From contig NZ_JACHJW010000001.1 in NCBI RefSeq assembly GCF_014203835.1, forward strand, positions 5,282,501 through 5,346,500: a stretch of DNA of 64,000 nt. The letters are read 5' to 3'. The notes under the pieces were generated by a model. That model had not been told where the DNA came from. It saw only the letters and a program-made list of their open reading frames with translations, and made no database searches. Origin of the DNA: Micromonospora polyrhachis. Its GTDB lineage: Bacteria > Actinomycetota > Actinomycetes > Mycobacteriales > Micromonosporaceae. How positions within the stretch are numbered: the stretch's first letter is position 1; every line of letters begins with the position of its first letter. The translations under genes and the position numbers were made by a program. Shown piece after piece: positions 8,060 through 17,199 of this stretch.

Positions 8060-9490
8060 ATGGGCACCGTGTCCCGGTACCACCTCGTCCGATACGCCGG
8101 TCTAGCTGGAGCGATACTGCTGGCTGTCAGTGCGTACCTCGGCGGGGTGAAGCCGACCTGGCACGGCGGGGTGACTCCGCTGACCATCTGGCAGGGCGAG
8201 TACGGGCCGCTGATCGTCAGCACCTGGCTGATCGGCACCGGGCTGCTCGTCGGAGCCTGGTGGTACGCCCGGCGCGGTGTGCCGTCGACCCGGTGGGCGT
8301 ACGTGACCGTCGGACTGTGGCTGCTACCGCTCGTCGTGGCTCCCCCGATGGGCAGCCGGGACGTCTACTCGTACGCATGCCAGGGCGCGGTCTACACAAC
8401 TGGGGAAAACCCGTATTCGGCAGGTGTCGCAGAACTTGGCTGCCCCTGGCTGCAGTCGGTTTCACCGATGTGGTGGGATTCGCCAGCGCCCTACGGACCG
8501 GTGTTCGTGCTGCTGGCCGGGGCGGCTGCCGCACTGGGCGGGACACTGGTCGGCACGATCGTGGTGCTGCGGGTCGTCGCGGTACTGGGCGTCGTGCTGG
8601 CGGCAGGCTGCCTACCAGCCCTTGCCCGTCGCTGCGGGGCGTCCGGAGAGCGAGCACTTTGGCTCATGCTCGGCTGCCCGATCGTCGCGGTCCATCTCGT
8701 CTCTGGCGCGCACAACGATGCCCTGATGGTCGGCCTGATGGTTGCTGGTCTGTTGGTCATCGTTGCCCGACCAGGCCGAAGCTGGAGCCTGCTCGTTGGT
8801 GGTGCACTGCTCGGTCTTGCGATCGGGGTGAAGGTCACCGCCGGGGTGGTTGTCCCGTTTGCCGCGCTCATTGCTGCGCCTGGTCCATACCGGCTGCGCG
8901 CGTTGCTCCGTCATGGCGGCTGGGTTGTGGGCGGAGCTGTTCTCAGCGTCCTGGCCACGACGACCGCTTCAGGGCTCGGCTGGGGATGGGTGAACGGCCT
9001 GACCCGCAGCGGCGACTCGATTCAGTGGACATCGGCCCCAACCGCGGTTGGGCTTGCCATTGAATATGTCGGCCGGCTGTTCGGTGTGCGATTCGATGCC
9101 GTGCCACTGGTCCGCGTCGTGGCGCTCGTCGTACTTGCCCTGGTGCTTGTTGCGTTGTGGTGGCGGGCCCGGACAGGCTCACCCATGATGGGCGCGGGGA
9201 TCGCACTAGCGGCCACGGTTGTGCTGGCCCCTGTCTTTCATCCCTGGTACGCGGTGTGGCCGCTGGCCGTACTGGCGGTTACCGTCGGATCCAGCCAGTG
9301 GTTTCTGCTGCCCTTTGCCCTTGCCACCTTCCTTACCCTGCCGGATGGCACGAACCTGGCCAGGTTCACCAAGTTTCCTGGCGTATGGGTGATGACCTTT
9401 CTGGTGGTCCTGGTTGTGGCGCGAGGATGCGTAGGTATCTCTGCCGTCATACGGCAGAACATCGGCACGGCACGCAGCCATCCTGGGTAG
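8060..9490 (+). CDS. MptB-like polyprenol-phosphate-mannose-dependent mannosyltransferase
   Basis: The 476-aa integral membrane protein resembles MptB-family GT-C alpha-1,6-mannosyltransferases, which elongate lipomannan-type glycans from polyprenyl-phosphomannose at the outer membrane face. Supporting features are about a dozen hydrophobic helices, an early acidic loop PPMGSRDVYSYACQG, GAHNDALMVGLM, and HPWYAVWPL near the C-terminus. ATG at 8060 is preferred; an in-frame GTG nine bases on (8069) is an alternative. It follows another membrane protein, likely in one operon with glnE. Family is fairly sure, exact acceptor unknown. Confidence 0.75.
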   Translation: MGTVSRYHLVRYAGLAGAILLAVSAYLGGVKPTWHGGVTPLTIWQGEYGPLIVSTWLIGTGLLVGAWWYARRGVPSTRWAYVTVGLWLLPLVVAPPMGSRDVYSYACQGAVYTTGENPYSAGVAELGCPWLQSVSPMWWDSPAPYGPVFVLLAGAAAALGGTLVGTIVVLRVVAVLGVVLAAGCLPALARRCGASGERALWLMLGCPIVAVHLVSGAHNDALMVGLMVAGLLVIVARPGRSWSLLVGGALLGLAIGVKVTAGVVVPFAALIAAPGPYRLRALLRHGGWVVGGAVLSVLATTTASGLGWGWVNGLTRSGDSIQWTSAPTAVGLAIEYVGRLFGVRFDAVPLVRVVALVVLALVLVALWWRARTGSPMMGAGIALAATVVLAPVFHPWYAVWPLAVLAVTVGSSQWFLLPFALATFLTLPDGTNLARFTKFPGVWVMTFLVVLVVARGCVGISAVIRQNIGTARSHPG

Positions 9491-9640
9491 GACCGGCACC
9501 TGGATTAGGACCGGCAGCCGGTTCTGACGAAGCTGGCCACCTCCCGACAGGCGTTCGTAGCCGAGTGCTGACAAGCCGGTAGAAAGCGAGCGGGCCGACC
9601 CGCAGGTGGCGGATCGGCCCGACTCGTCGTTCGCTCGGGT

Positions 9641-9693
9641 GTTAGGAAGGGCCCATGCCCTAGGAAGAACGAGCGGAAGGGGCCCTTCCTAAC
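9641..9693. terminator. Convergent-junction inverted repeat (GTTAGGAAGG family)
   Basis: GTTAGGAAGGGCCC (9641-9654) pairs with GGGCCCTTCCTAAC (9680-9693), a perfect 14-bp stem. It lies between converging genes (9490 plus, 9707 minus), so it could terminate both transcripts. Similar elements occur at 12932, 52347 and 59983. Confidence 0.7.
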
Positions 9694-9706
9694 TGCTGAT
9701 CTGGGG

Positions 9707-11131
9707 TCAGCAGTCGAAGTACATCGCGAACTCGTGCGGGGTCGGCCGCAGGCGGACCGGGTCGACCTCATTGGCCCGCTTCCAGTCCACCCAGGTCGAG
9801 ATCAGGTCCGGCGTGAAGACGCCGCCTTCGAGCAGGTAGTCGTGGTCGGCTTCCAGCGCGTCGAGCACCTCGGGCAGTGAGCCTGGCACCTGCTTGACCG
9901 TGCCCCACTCCTCCGGCGGCAGGTCGTACAGGTCCTTGTCGATCGGCTCCGGCGGCTCGATCTTGCTCTTGATACCGTCGAGACCGGCCATCAGCATCGC
10001 CGAGAAGGCGAGGTAGACGTTGGCCGACGGGTCCGGCACGCGGAACTCGACCCGCTTGGCCTTGGGGTTGCTGCCGGTGACCGGGATGCGGGTGCAGGCG
10101 GAGCGGTTGCGCTGCGAGTAGACCAGGTTGACCGGGGCCTCGAAGCCCGGCACCAGCCGGCGGTACGAGTTGACCGTCGGGTTGGTGAAGGCCAGCAGCG
10201 ACGGTGCGTGGTGCAGCAGGCCACCGATGTACCAGCGGGCCATGTCGGAGAGCCCGGCGTAACCGGTCTCGTCGTAGAACAGCGGCTCACCGTTCAGCCA
10301 CAGGCTCTGGTGGGTGTGCATGCCGGAGCCGTTGTCGCCGAAGAGCGGCTTGGGCATGAAGGTCGCGGTCTTGCCGGCGGCCCAGACCTCGTTCTTGACC
10401 AGGTACTTGAACAGTTGCATCTGGTCGCCGGCGTGCAGCAGCGTCGAGAACTTGTAGTTGATCTCGGCCTGACCGCCGGTGCCCACCTCGTGGTGCGAGC
10501 GCTCGACGGTGAAGCCGGTGTCGATCAGCCGGCGCACGATGCTGTCCCGCAGGTCGGCGAAGTGGTCGACCGGCGGCACCGGGAAGTAGCCACCCTTGTA
10601 CGCGGTCTTGTAGCCCCGGTTGCCGCCCGGCTCCTCCCGGCCGCTGTTCCAGGCACCCTCGATCGAGTCGATGTAGTAGTACGCCTGGTGGGCCGAGGTC
10701 TCGTGCCGGATGGAGTCGAAGATGTAGAACTCCGCCTCGGCGCCGAAGTAGGCGGTGTCGGCGATGCCGCTGGCGGCGAGGTAGGTCTCGGCCTTCTTCG
10801 CCACGTTGCGCGGGTCGCGGGAGTAGGCCTCCCGCGTGAACGGGTCGTGGATGAAGAAGTTGAGCGCCAGCGTCTTCTGGGCCCGGAACGGGTCGATGAA
10901 GGCGGTGGCGACGTCGGGCAGCAGCAGCATGTCCGATTCGTGGATGGCCTGGAAGCCGCGGATCGACGATCCGTCGAAGGCGAGACCATCGGTGAAGACG
11001 CTGTCGTCGAACGACTCGACCGGCAGGTTGAAGTGCTGCATCACGCCGGGCAGGTCACAGAAACGTACGTCGACGAACTTCACGTCCTCGTTCTTGAGGT
11101 ATCGCAGGAGTTCCTCGGGGTTGGCGAACAC
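9707..11131 (-). CDS. glnA: Type I glutamine synthetase
   Basis: The 474-aa enzyme makes glutamine from glutamate, ammonia and ATP in the cytoplasm. Hallmarks are [11 protein letters not shown], the metal/ATP region EAEFYIFD, the [11 protein letters not shown] loop, [12 protein letters not shown] and [10 protein letters not shown]. The adenylylation tyrosine in [10 protein letters not shown] is at about residue 402, so it is a substrate for GlnE in this window. I chose GTG at 11131 over the longer ATG start because AGGAGG sits four bases before it and the protein then starts with the usual [12 protein letters not shown] GlnR-type operator lies 59-96 bases upstream. Confidence 0.98.
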   Translation of the reverse strand: MFANPEELLRYLKNEDVKFVDVRFCDLPGVMQHFNLPVESFDDSVFTDGLAFDGSSIRGFQAIHESDMLLLPDVATAFIDPFRAQKTLALNFFIHDPFTREAYSRDPRNVAKKAETYLAASGIADTAYFGAEAEFYIFDSIRHETSAHQAYYYIDSIEGAWNSGREEPGGNRGYKTAYKGGYFPVPPVDHFADLRDSIVRRLIDTGFTVERSHHEVGTGGQAEINYKFSTLLHAGDQMQLFKYLVKNEVWAAGKTATFMPKPLFGDNGSGMHTHQSLWLNGEPLFYDETGYAGLSDMARWYIGGLLHHAPSLLAFTNPTVNSYRRLVPGFEAPVNLVYSQRNRSACTRIPVTGSNPKAKRVEFRVPDPSANVYLAFSAMLMAGLDGIKSKIEPPEPIDKDLYDLPPEEWGTVKQVPGSLPEVLDALEADHDYLLEGGVFTPDLISTWVDWKRANEVDPVRLRPTPHEFAMYFDC

Positions 11132-11189
11132 ACGTCCTCCTGGCACGTCCACTGGGTGGCTAGGCTGTTGGCGACGCTATGGCGGCGGG

Positions 11190-11227
11190 GTTGCCCGGGC
11201 ATGTCTTCAGTGTTTCTGCCGTGTTAC
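11190..11227 (-). promoter_or_regulatory. GlnR-type operator upstream of glnA
   Basis: On the minus strand there is GTAAC-N6-GAAAC (11227-11212), then six bases, GACAT-N6-GCAAC (11205-11190). This matches the actinomycete GlnR box, two a/b half-site pairs of the form gTnAc-N6-GaAAc, with the first pair perfect and exact spacing throughout. It should couple glnA expression to nitrogen status. Confidence 0.72.
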
Positions 11228-11436
11228 GTCATTCGCGGAGCGTCATCCCCGCCGGTCGGGCCGCCAGCAGCCGCTCTCGGGACATACCCGCGAGTGATGC
11301 TTGATAACGCCTTGTCGGAATTCACCCTATCTGCGCTGGTCAGGTCGGCGGGCCAGGGCCGGACCGGGGGAGATGGTCTTCCCCCCGGGGTGGCCGGTGC
11401 CGGCTCTCCCAGGAATGACGGATACCCTGACTCTCC

Positions 11437-11883
11437 GTGGCGATACAGCAGGATGCTCACGCGATGGCCGTCCCACCCGCAGCCGACCCTGATCTTGCCC
11501 CGGCCGATCTGGGGCGCCGCTTCGGTGCGTTGATCATCGACTGGGTGCTCTGTCTGCTGGTCGCCAACTTCTTCGGTGATCCGCTGCGCGACGGCTGGCC
11601 GCCGGTCGCCGTACTCATCGGCGAGTATGCCCTGTTTGTCGGTCTCTTTGCGCAGACGCCCGGAATGTGGCTGACCCGGGTCAGGTGTGTCTCATACGCC
11701 CACGGCGGGCGGATCGGCGTCATTCGTGGGCTGGTGCGCGGAGCGCTGCTCTCCCTGGTGATCCCTACGCTGATCATGGATCACCAGCGGCGTGGTCTCC
11801 ATGACCGAGCAGTCGGCTCGGTGATGGTCCCGACGGCTGCGACAAGGCCGCCGACAACCTCGTCAGCAGCCGCCAGGGATTGA
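11437..11883 (+). CDS. RDD-family membrane protein
   Basis: The 148-aa protein carries the RDD-domain pattern: LGRRFGALIIDWVLCLL in helix 1, a second and third hydrophobic segment, and RRGLHDRAVGSVMV near the end. The same family next to glnA is a conserved actinobacterial arrangement. GTG at 11437 has no Shine-Dalgarno, but a TACCCT-like -10 sits just upstream, so leaderless translation is plausible; ATG at 11464 is an alternative. It is divergent from glnA. Transport function is only a family guess. Confidence 0.82.
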   Translation: MAIQQDAHAMAVPPAADPDLAPADLGRRFGALIIDWVLCLLVANFFGDPLRDGWPPVAVLIGEYALFVGLFAQTPGMWLTRVRCVSYAHGGRIGVIRGLVRGALLSLVIPTLIMDHQRRGLHDRAVGSVMVPTAATRPPTTSSAAARD

Positions 11884-11956
11884 TCCCTGCCCGACCCTGT
11901 CCGGGTCGGATGTCCGATTTACGTTCATGATCAACAGGCTGCCGGCGGGCTGGCGC

Positions 11957-12097
11957 GGAATGTTGGCGGCCGGCGGGTGGTTATATCTCGCGTACGACCG
12001 AGTAGCGCTGTCTTCCTAGCCGAGCGGCGCGCGGTCATCTCTTCAGATGGCATCGGGGTCGCTGGAATGTTGGTGGCTGGCCGGTCGTTACATCTTG
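11957..12097 (+). promoter_or_regulatory. Duplicated ECF-like promoter elements in a long leader
   Basis: Two 34-bp segments, 11957-11990 and 12064-12097, match at 28 positions. Each has GGAATGTTGG at the left and GTTA-ATCT at the right, with GGAAT and GTTA starts 23 bases apart, resembling ECF-sigma promoters. The gene start is at 12249, and the roughly 150-base leader after the second copy is pyrimidine-rich. I found no recognisable riboswitch in the 365-base gap. Confidence 0.5.
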
Positions 12098-12248
12098 TCT
12101 ACGCCCCCGCCCCGGGACCTCGGGGTTGGGTGTGGCGTTCTGATTCTTTCCCCCCTTCTTTCAGGTGAGCGGCATCTGTGTGTGTCTGCTCCCTGGCGTC
12201 TTCTGTCCCCCGGGAGGCGTTTCCTTTCCCCCGTATTGGAGCTTTGTC

Positions 12249-12833
12249 ATGAACACGATTCTGCGTAAGAGTGTGCTTGCTGCTGCTGGTCTTGCTTTCA
12301 CCGGTGGTGTGTTCGCGGGTCCGGCGCTGGCCGACCCGGCGGTTGCCGCTCCGGTCAAGTCGGTGGGTGTGGTGCAGGCTGACAAGCCGGCCATGGACAA
12401 GCTGATCCCGCACGGTGTGCAGGGTGAGCAGTCGCGGATCCCGTTGAACGGTGAGCAGACCGGTAACGTGAAGGCGATCGTCAAGGCTACGAAGAAGGCT
12501 GGTATGGACGAGCGGGCCGCTGTGGTGGCGATCGCGACGAGCCTGCAGGAGTCGAAGTTGGAGAACCTGGGTCATCTGGGTGACCGGAATGATCACGACT
12601 CGCAGGGTCTGTTCCAGCAGCGTCCGTCTTCGGGTTGGGGTTCGGTGGAGCAGATCACGGATCCGGAGTACTCGACGACGGCGTTCCTGAAGGGTCTGAA
12701 GCAGGTTGACGGTTGGCAGGAGATGCCGTTGACGCAGGCGGCGCAGAAGGTTCAGGTGTCGGCGTACCCGTTCCACTATGCGCAGTGGGAGACCCAGGCT
12801 GCTGACCTGGTTGCCGAGCACTGGAACAGCTGA
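12249..12833 (+). CDS. Secreted lysozyme-like / transglycosylase-like protein
   Basis: The 194-aa protein has a Sec signal peptide (about residues 1-29, ending AGPALADPA) and a C-terminal domain with AAVVAIATSLQESKLENL, then DHDSQGLFQQRPSSGWG. That pattern recalls lysozyme-fold (SLT/Rpf-like) domains of secreted actinobacterial wall enzymes, with Glu of QESK as possible catalytic acid. Codons ending in T (GGT, GCT, CTT) are more frequent than in its neighbours, hinting at high expression or a different history. A long leader and duplicated promoter-like elements precede it; a strong hairpin terminator follows. Confidence 0.7.
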   Translation: MNTILRKSVLAAAGLAFTGGVFAGPALADPAVAAPVKSVGVVQADKPAMDKLIPHGVQGEQSRIPLNGEQTGNVKAIVKATKKAGMDERAAVVAIATSLQESKLENLGHLGDRNDHDSQGLFQQRPSSGWGSVEQITDPEYSTTAFLKGLKQVDGWQEMPLTQAAQKVQVSAYPFHYAQWETQAADLVAEHWNS

Positions 12834-12867
12834 CCCGACCAGCAACTGACAGATAACCGAACCGCAA

Positions 12868-12909
12868 CGGGCTCCCGACCGGACGACATCCGGTCGGGAG
12901 CCCGTTTTG
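12868..12909 (+). terminator. Intrinsic terminator
   Basis: Perfect 16-bp stem (12868-12883 with 12889-12904), a 5-base loop and a short T-run after it. It lies 35 bases after the secreted-protein stop codon. Confidence 0.9.
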
Positions 12910-12931
12910 CTCTCTGCACTCGCAGCGCCGT

Positions 12932-12984
12932 GTTAGGAAGGCTCCTTCCTATGCGAGACCCGATAAGAAGGGGCCCTTCCTAAC
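12932..12984. terminator. Convergent-junction inverted repeat (GTTAGGAAGG family)
   Basis: GTTAGGAAGG at 12932-12941 and CCTTCCTAAC at 12975-12984 are inverse copies, with an internal AAGGCTCCTT. It lies between the converging genes ending at 12833 and 12988, directly after a strong terminator. Confidence 0.65.
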
Positions 12985-12987
12985 CTT

Positions 12988-13674
12988 TCAGCGCTGGCGA
13001 CCGGCACCCCGGAAGCCCGGCGGTCGCATGTTCTTGGGGATAGCGCCCTTGGGCATCTGCGGCCGGGCGGAGAGCGCCTTCAAGCGCTTGTCCAGGGCGT
13101 TGACATCCTTACCGCTGAGGTTGCGGGGGAGTCGCATCAGGGTCATCCGCAGCTTGCGGACGGGTAGCTCGTTCTCGCCCTGACCGATCATGTAATCGAA
13201 GATCGGGGCGGTGCCGATCACCTTGGCCAGCCGTCGCTTCTCCTGGCCGAGCAGCCCGCGCACCCGATGCGGGTTGCCCTCGGCGAGGAGGATCACACCG
13301 GGACGACCGATGACCAGGTGCACCATGTCCATCTGGGTGGTCGAGCTGATGGCCGGGGTCACCCGCCAGTCGCCTCGCATGCTCTCCATGATCGAAGCTG
13401 CGGCACCCGGCTGTCCCTCGGCGGCGCTCATCATCGCCGTGTTCGAGCGCAGGTTCAGCACGATCAGCAGGGCGAGCAGCGCGACCAGGATGCCGATCGG
13501 CAGCCAGAACCAACCCCAGAACATGACCGCCACCACGGCGAGCGCGAGCGGGATCAGCACCGCGGCGGCGGCCAGCGGTACGAACCACTTGTCGCGTTTC
13601 GCAGTGAACGAGAAAACCATCCCGATCTGCTTCAGCCGTTGGCCGAACGACACCTTCTCCTGGGGTTTTGCCAT
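12988..13674 (-). CDS. DUF4191-type membrane protein
   Basis: The 228-aa protein has a short cytoplasmic N-terminus (MAKPQEKVSFGQRLKQI), two adjacent hydrophobic segments at about residues 31-75, and a basic C-terminal domain ending RPPGFRGAGRQR. It resembles the actinobacterial DUF4191 family, encoded between lipA and glnA in mycobacteria as I recall it; here lipA and glnA flank it as well. No enzyme motif is visible. The ATG is the only start that leaves a typical length. Confidence 0.78.
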   Translation of the reverse strand: MAKPQEKVSFGQRLKQIGMVFSFTAKRDKWFVPLAAAAVLIPLALAVVAVMFWGWFWLPIGILVALLALLIVLNLRSNTAMMSAAEGQPGAAASIMESMRGDWRVTPAISSTTQMDMVHLVIGRPGVILLAEGNPHRVRGLLGQEKRRLAKVIGTAPIFDYMIGQGENELPVRKLRMTLMRLPRNLSGKDVNALDKRLKALSARPQMPKGAIPKNMRPPGFRGAGRQR

Positions 13675-13931
13675 GGCTCGGAGTGTAGTGGCCCGCTCGG
13701 ACCACGCTGACCCGCGTCCGGCACTCCGTGCCTGATACAGCGGCGCATGGTGTCGGAAGACGGTGGTCCGGCGGGTCGGAGGTAAGGACCTTACCCGGGC
13801 GGACGCTCGTCCGAAGGTTGGGTAAGGAGGCGGGTAGTCGCCGAGGATCGGGCGCGAACCCCATGTGACCAGGGGACCTTCCAGCGAAAAGTAGTGCTCG
13901 GCAGGAACCACTACTTCCTCAGGAGGAAGCC

Positions 13932-14108
13932 ATGTCGAGCACCGATGCGCACTTCGTACTTCAACTCCATCGGTCCCGCGCCGAGGAACTACGGGCCGAG
14001 GCGAACGCAGACCGGCTCGCCCGATCCCTGACCGGCCAGCCACGACACGGTCGTTCAGGGCGCTGGAGCGGGCTATGGCACCGCACGGCTGGTCGTACCG
14101 TTCGGTGA
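13932..14108 (+). CDS. Small ORF upstream of the LAL regulator (58 aa)
   Basis: AGGAGG lies five bases before this ATG, one of the best ribosome sites in the window. The product is a 58-residue basic peptide beginning [20 protein letters not shown] and ending GRTVR, with an Ala/Glu/Arg-rich amphipathic stretch. No signal peptide or membrane helix is visible. Its stop lies 78 bases before the regulator start, so it may share that transcript. Function unknown. Confidence 0.68.
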   Translation: MSSTDAHFVLQLHRSRAEELRAEANADRLARSLTGQPRHGRSGRWSGLWHRTAGRTVR

Positions 14109-14185
14109 CCGTCACCTGGTCCACGCCGTGGATCGTGGGGACCGGACATGATCGCCCCCCGCTCCGGCGTGACATCCTCGATGTC

Positions 14186-17101
14186 GTGACTCTCCGCGCC
14201 ACCAGCACCGTCCTCGTCGGTCGTCAGACCGAACTCGCCGCCCTCCGCGAGACATACCAGCGCGTACGCGGCGGTGAGCCGGCGGCGGTGCTGGTGGGCG
14301 GTGAGGCCGGGGTCGGTAAGAGCCGGCTGGTCGAGGAGTTCGGCCGGCTCGTCGTCGCCGACGGCGGCCGGTTGCTGGTCGGCCAGTGCCTCGAACTCGG
14401 CGAACAGGGACTGCCGTTCGCACCGTTCGCCGCCGCACTACGGGCCGTGCTCCGCCGCGACGGCAGCGAGGTCTTCGACGGCTACGAGCACGAGTTCGCC
14501 CGCCTGCTGCCCGAGCTGGCCCGGACGCCGGGGCGGGCCCCGCTCGGTCCGAGCAGTTCGAACGTCCCGCCGACCGGCCTTGATATCCACCAGGGCTACC
14601 TGTTCGAGCTGGTCGGCGAGCTGTTCGCCCGGCTGGCCGCCGACGCGCCGCTGGTGTTGGTGATCGAGGACCTGCACTGGGCCGACCGCTCCACCCGCGA
14701 TCTGATCTCCTTCCTGATCCGCGCGGCCCGGACAGCGCGGGTCATGCTGGCCTGCACCTACCGTTCGGACGAACTGCACCGGGGACATCCGTTGCGCCCG
14801 TTCCTGGCCGAACTCGACCGGACCCGGGGTGTCGAGCGGGTGGACCTGGCCCGCCTGGACCGGGACGGCACCGCCGCGATCCTGACCGACCTGCTCGGCA
14901 CCGAACCGATGACGCGGGCGATCGACAACATCCACGACCGGGCACAGGGCAACCCGTTCTTCATCGAGGAACTCGTCGCCGCCGGTGACCCGGCCGGCTG
15001 TGCGGACCTGCCCGGCACCCTGCGCGACCTGCTGCTGGCCCGAGTTGACCGGCTACCCGAATCGGCACAGCGGGTCTTGCGGATCGCCGCCGCCGGGGGA
15101 AACCGGCTCAGTCACGACCTGCTCGCCACCGTCGCCGGGGAGCCCGAGGCGGAGCTGGAGGACGCGCTGCGCACGGCGGTCGCCGCGCAACTGGTCGTCG
15201 CCGATCCGGACGGCGGATACGAGTTCCGGCACGCGCTGGTACGCGAGGCCGTCCATGACGAACTGCTCCCCGGCGAGCACAGCCGACTGCACGCCCGCTA
15301 CGCGACCGCCATCGAGGAGCAGCCGCAGCTGGTTGCCGCCGGGCGTGCGCCGGCCGAGGTCGCCCACCACTGGTACGCCGCACACGACCATCCCCGGGCG
15401 CTGACCGCCGCCCTGGCCGCGGCCAAGGCGGCCGCTGCCCGGTACGCGTACGCGGAGCAGAGCCGGCTGCTGGAACGGGTGCTGGAACTGTGGGAACAGG
15501 TGCCGGACGCCGCCGAGCGGCTCGGCATGAGGCATCTCGACCTGCTGGAGGAGACCCTGTGGGCGACGTGGACCGCCGGTGACCATGGCCGGGCGGTGAC
15601 CCTGACCCGGGCGGCGCTGGCAGAGGTGGACCGGGCGGCCGAACCGTTGCGGACCGCCCGGCTGCTGGAGCGACGCGGCCGGTTGCTGCGCCTGCTCGGC
15701 ACCGACGACGGTGCCCACGAGACGTGGGCGGCCTACCACCTGATCGCGGAGCTGGACGACGATCCGGAACGGGTACAACTGCTGGCCGAGATAGCCAACC
15801 AACTAGGCAAGGTCGACGCGGCGGAAGCGCCGCTGATCGCCGAAGCGGTGATGGCCTCGGCGCGGGCACTAGACGATCCGGCGTCACTGTTCTCCGCCGA
15901 GCTGGCCAATCTACAGGTCAAGTGCTGGCACGTGGCCGATGAGAGCCGATTGGCCGCGCTCGCCCGAGCCGAGGACCTGGCCCGGACGATCGGTGACCAG
16001 CCGGGGCTGGTGGCCGTACTGGTCAACAGCTCGGATGCGCTCTTCGAACTGGGCCGGTACGCGGAGTCGGCGAAGGCAGCCGAGCGGGGAGTGGACTGTG
16101 CGCGGCAGGTCGGCATCAGCCGTTCCACCGGTGCGTTCCTCTTCTCCAACCAGGCCGAGGCGTTGGTGGCACTCGGTCGTTGGGACGAGGCGGAGGAACT
16201 GTGCGCCCAGGCTGCCCGGCTCGACCCGCCTGGTGCGCTGGGCCTGCACTGGTTGCAGGTACGGGCCCGGCTGTGGCTGGCCCGGGGCAATCCCGGTGCT
16301 GACGACCTCGTCGCCCGGGCGCTGGCTTTTCTCGGTCGCCGCTACCTCGACGTGATCAAACGACTGATGCTGCACGAGTTGCGGATCGAGGCGGCGTACG
16401 CCGGTGGAGATCTGTCGGCCGGGCTGGTTGCCGCGCGCGAGGCGCTCTGCGCGACCACCGACAGCGATCATCCCCGCTACCGGTGGGCTGTGCTGGCGGC
16501 GGCGACCCGGGTCGCCGCCGCCGGGGCGGACCGACCGCTGCTCGACCAGCTCTGTGCGGCGGCCGCCGTCGGTATGACCCGGCACCCGGCCGAACGGGCG
16601 TACGCCGCAGAGGTGGCCGCCGGCCTGGCCGACGAGACCGACGCACTGACTGCCTGGAAGGCTGCGGTTTCCGCCTGGCGGGTGGACGGGCAGCCGTACC
16701 CGCTGGGGCGGGCGTTGCTCGGGCTGGCCCAGGCCTCCGCCGCAGCCGGAGACCGGGCCACGGTCGCCGCCTCGATCGGTGAGGCGACCGCCATCGCCGA
16801 GAGCCTGGGCGCGGTACTGCTCCGGAAGCAGGCGGTGACCCTGGCCCGCCGGGTCGGCCTGACCGGCACCGGGCGGGCCGGGCCGGACCTGCTCACCGGC
16901 CGGGAGCGGGAGGTGCTGCGCCTGGTGGCCGAGGGACACAGCAACAGCCGGATCGCCGAGCAGCTCTTCATCTCACCGAAGACGGCCAGCGTCCACGTGT
17001 CCCGGATCATCGCCAAGCTGGACGTCACCAACCGGGTCGAGGCGGCGGCGGTCGCGCACCGCCTCGGTCTGCTCGACCCGCCAGCGGGCACCGCGGCCTG
17101 A
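14186..17101 (+). CDS. LuxR-family AAA ATPase regulator (LAL type)
   Basis: The 971-aa protein combines an N-terminal ATPase with Walker [12 protein letters not shown] (about residues 38-48) and Walker [13 protein letters not shown], a long TPR-like helical middle, and a C-terminal LuxR HTH ([18 protein letters not shown] to [14 protein letters not shown], about residues 905-965). Such LALs activate catabolic or secondary-metabolite genes. GTG at 14186 is chosen because the usual N-terminus ([10 protein letters not shown]) follows at once; longer upstream frames overlap the small ORF. Effector and target are unknown. Confidence 0.92.
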   Translation: MTLRATSTVLVGRQTELAALRETYQRVRGGEPAAVLVGGEAGVGKSRLVEEFGRLVVADGGRLLVGQCLELGEQGLPFAPFAAALRAVLRRDGSEVFDGYEHEFARLLPELARTPGRAPLGPSSSNVPPTGLDIHQGYLFELVGELFARLAADAPLVLVIEDLHWADRSTRDLISFLIRAARTARVMLACTYRSDELHRGHPLRPFLAELDRTRGVERVDLARLDRDGTAAILTDLLGTEPMTRAIDNIHDRAQGNPFFIEELVAAGDPAGCADLPGTLRDLLLARVDRLPESAQRVLRIAAAGGNRLSHDLLATVAGEPEAELEDALRTAVAAQLVVADPDGGYEFRHALVREAVHDELLPGEHSRLHARYATAIEEQPQLVAAGRAPAEVAHHWYAAHDHPRALTAALAAAKAAAARYAYAEQSRLLERVLELWEQVPDAAERLGMRHLDLLEETLWATWTAGDHGRAVTLTRAALAEVDRAAEPLRTARLLERRGRLLRLLGTDDGAHETWAAYHLIAELDDDPERVQLLAEIANQLGKVDAAEAPLIAEAVMASARALDDPASLFSAELANLQVKCWHVADESRLAALARAEDLARTIGDQPGLVAVLVNSSDALFELGRYAESAKAAERGVDCARQVGISRSTGAFLFSNQAEALVALGRWDEAEELCAQAARLDPPGALGLHWLQVRARLWLARGNPGADDLVARALAFLGRRYLDVIKRLMLHELRIEAAYAGGDLSAGLVAAREALCATTDSDHPRYRWAVLAAATRVAAAGADRPLLDQLCAAAAVGMTRHPAERAYAAEVAAGLADETDALTAWKAAVSAWRVDGQPYPLGRALLGLAQASAAAGDRATVAASIGEATAIAESLGAVLLRKQAVTLARRVGLTGTGRAGPDLLTGREREVLRLVAEGHSNSRIAEQLFISPKTASVHVSRIIAKLDVTNRVEAAAVAHRLGLLDPPAGTAA

Positions 17102-17199
17102 GGCGCACCCCCTAGCGCACCTGGCGGACCACCTCAGGCACCGGGCTCACCCCCGCTCAGGCACCTGGCGGACCAGCTGATCGGTGGCGAGCGGGACGG

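Noticed and set aside
11935-12248. c-di-AMP (ydaO-type) riboswitch before the secreted lysozyme-like gene
   Set aside because: Position and gene type fit, but I could not find the conserved core; duplicated promoter-like segments explain the leader better.
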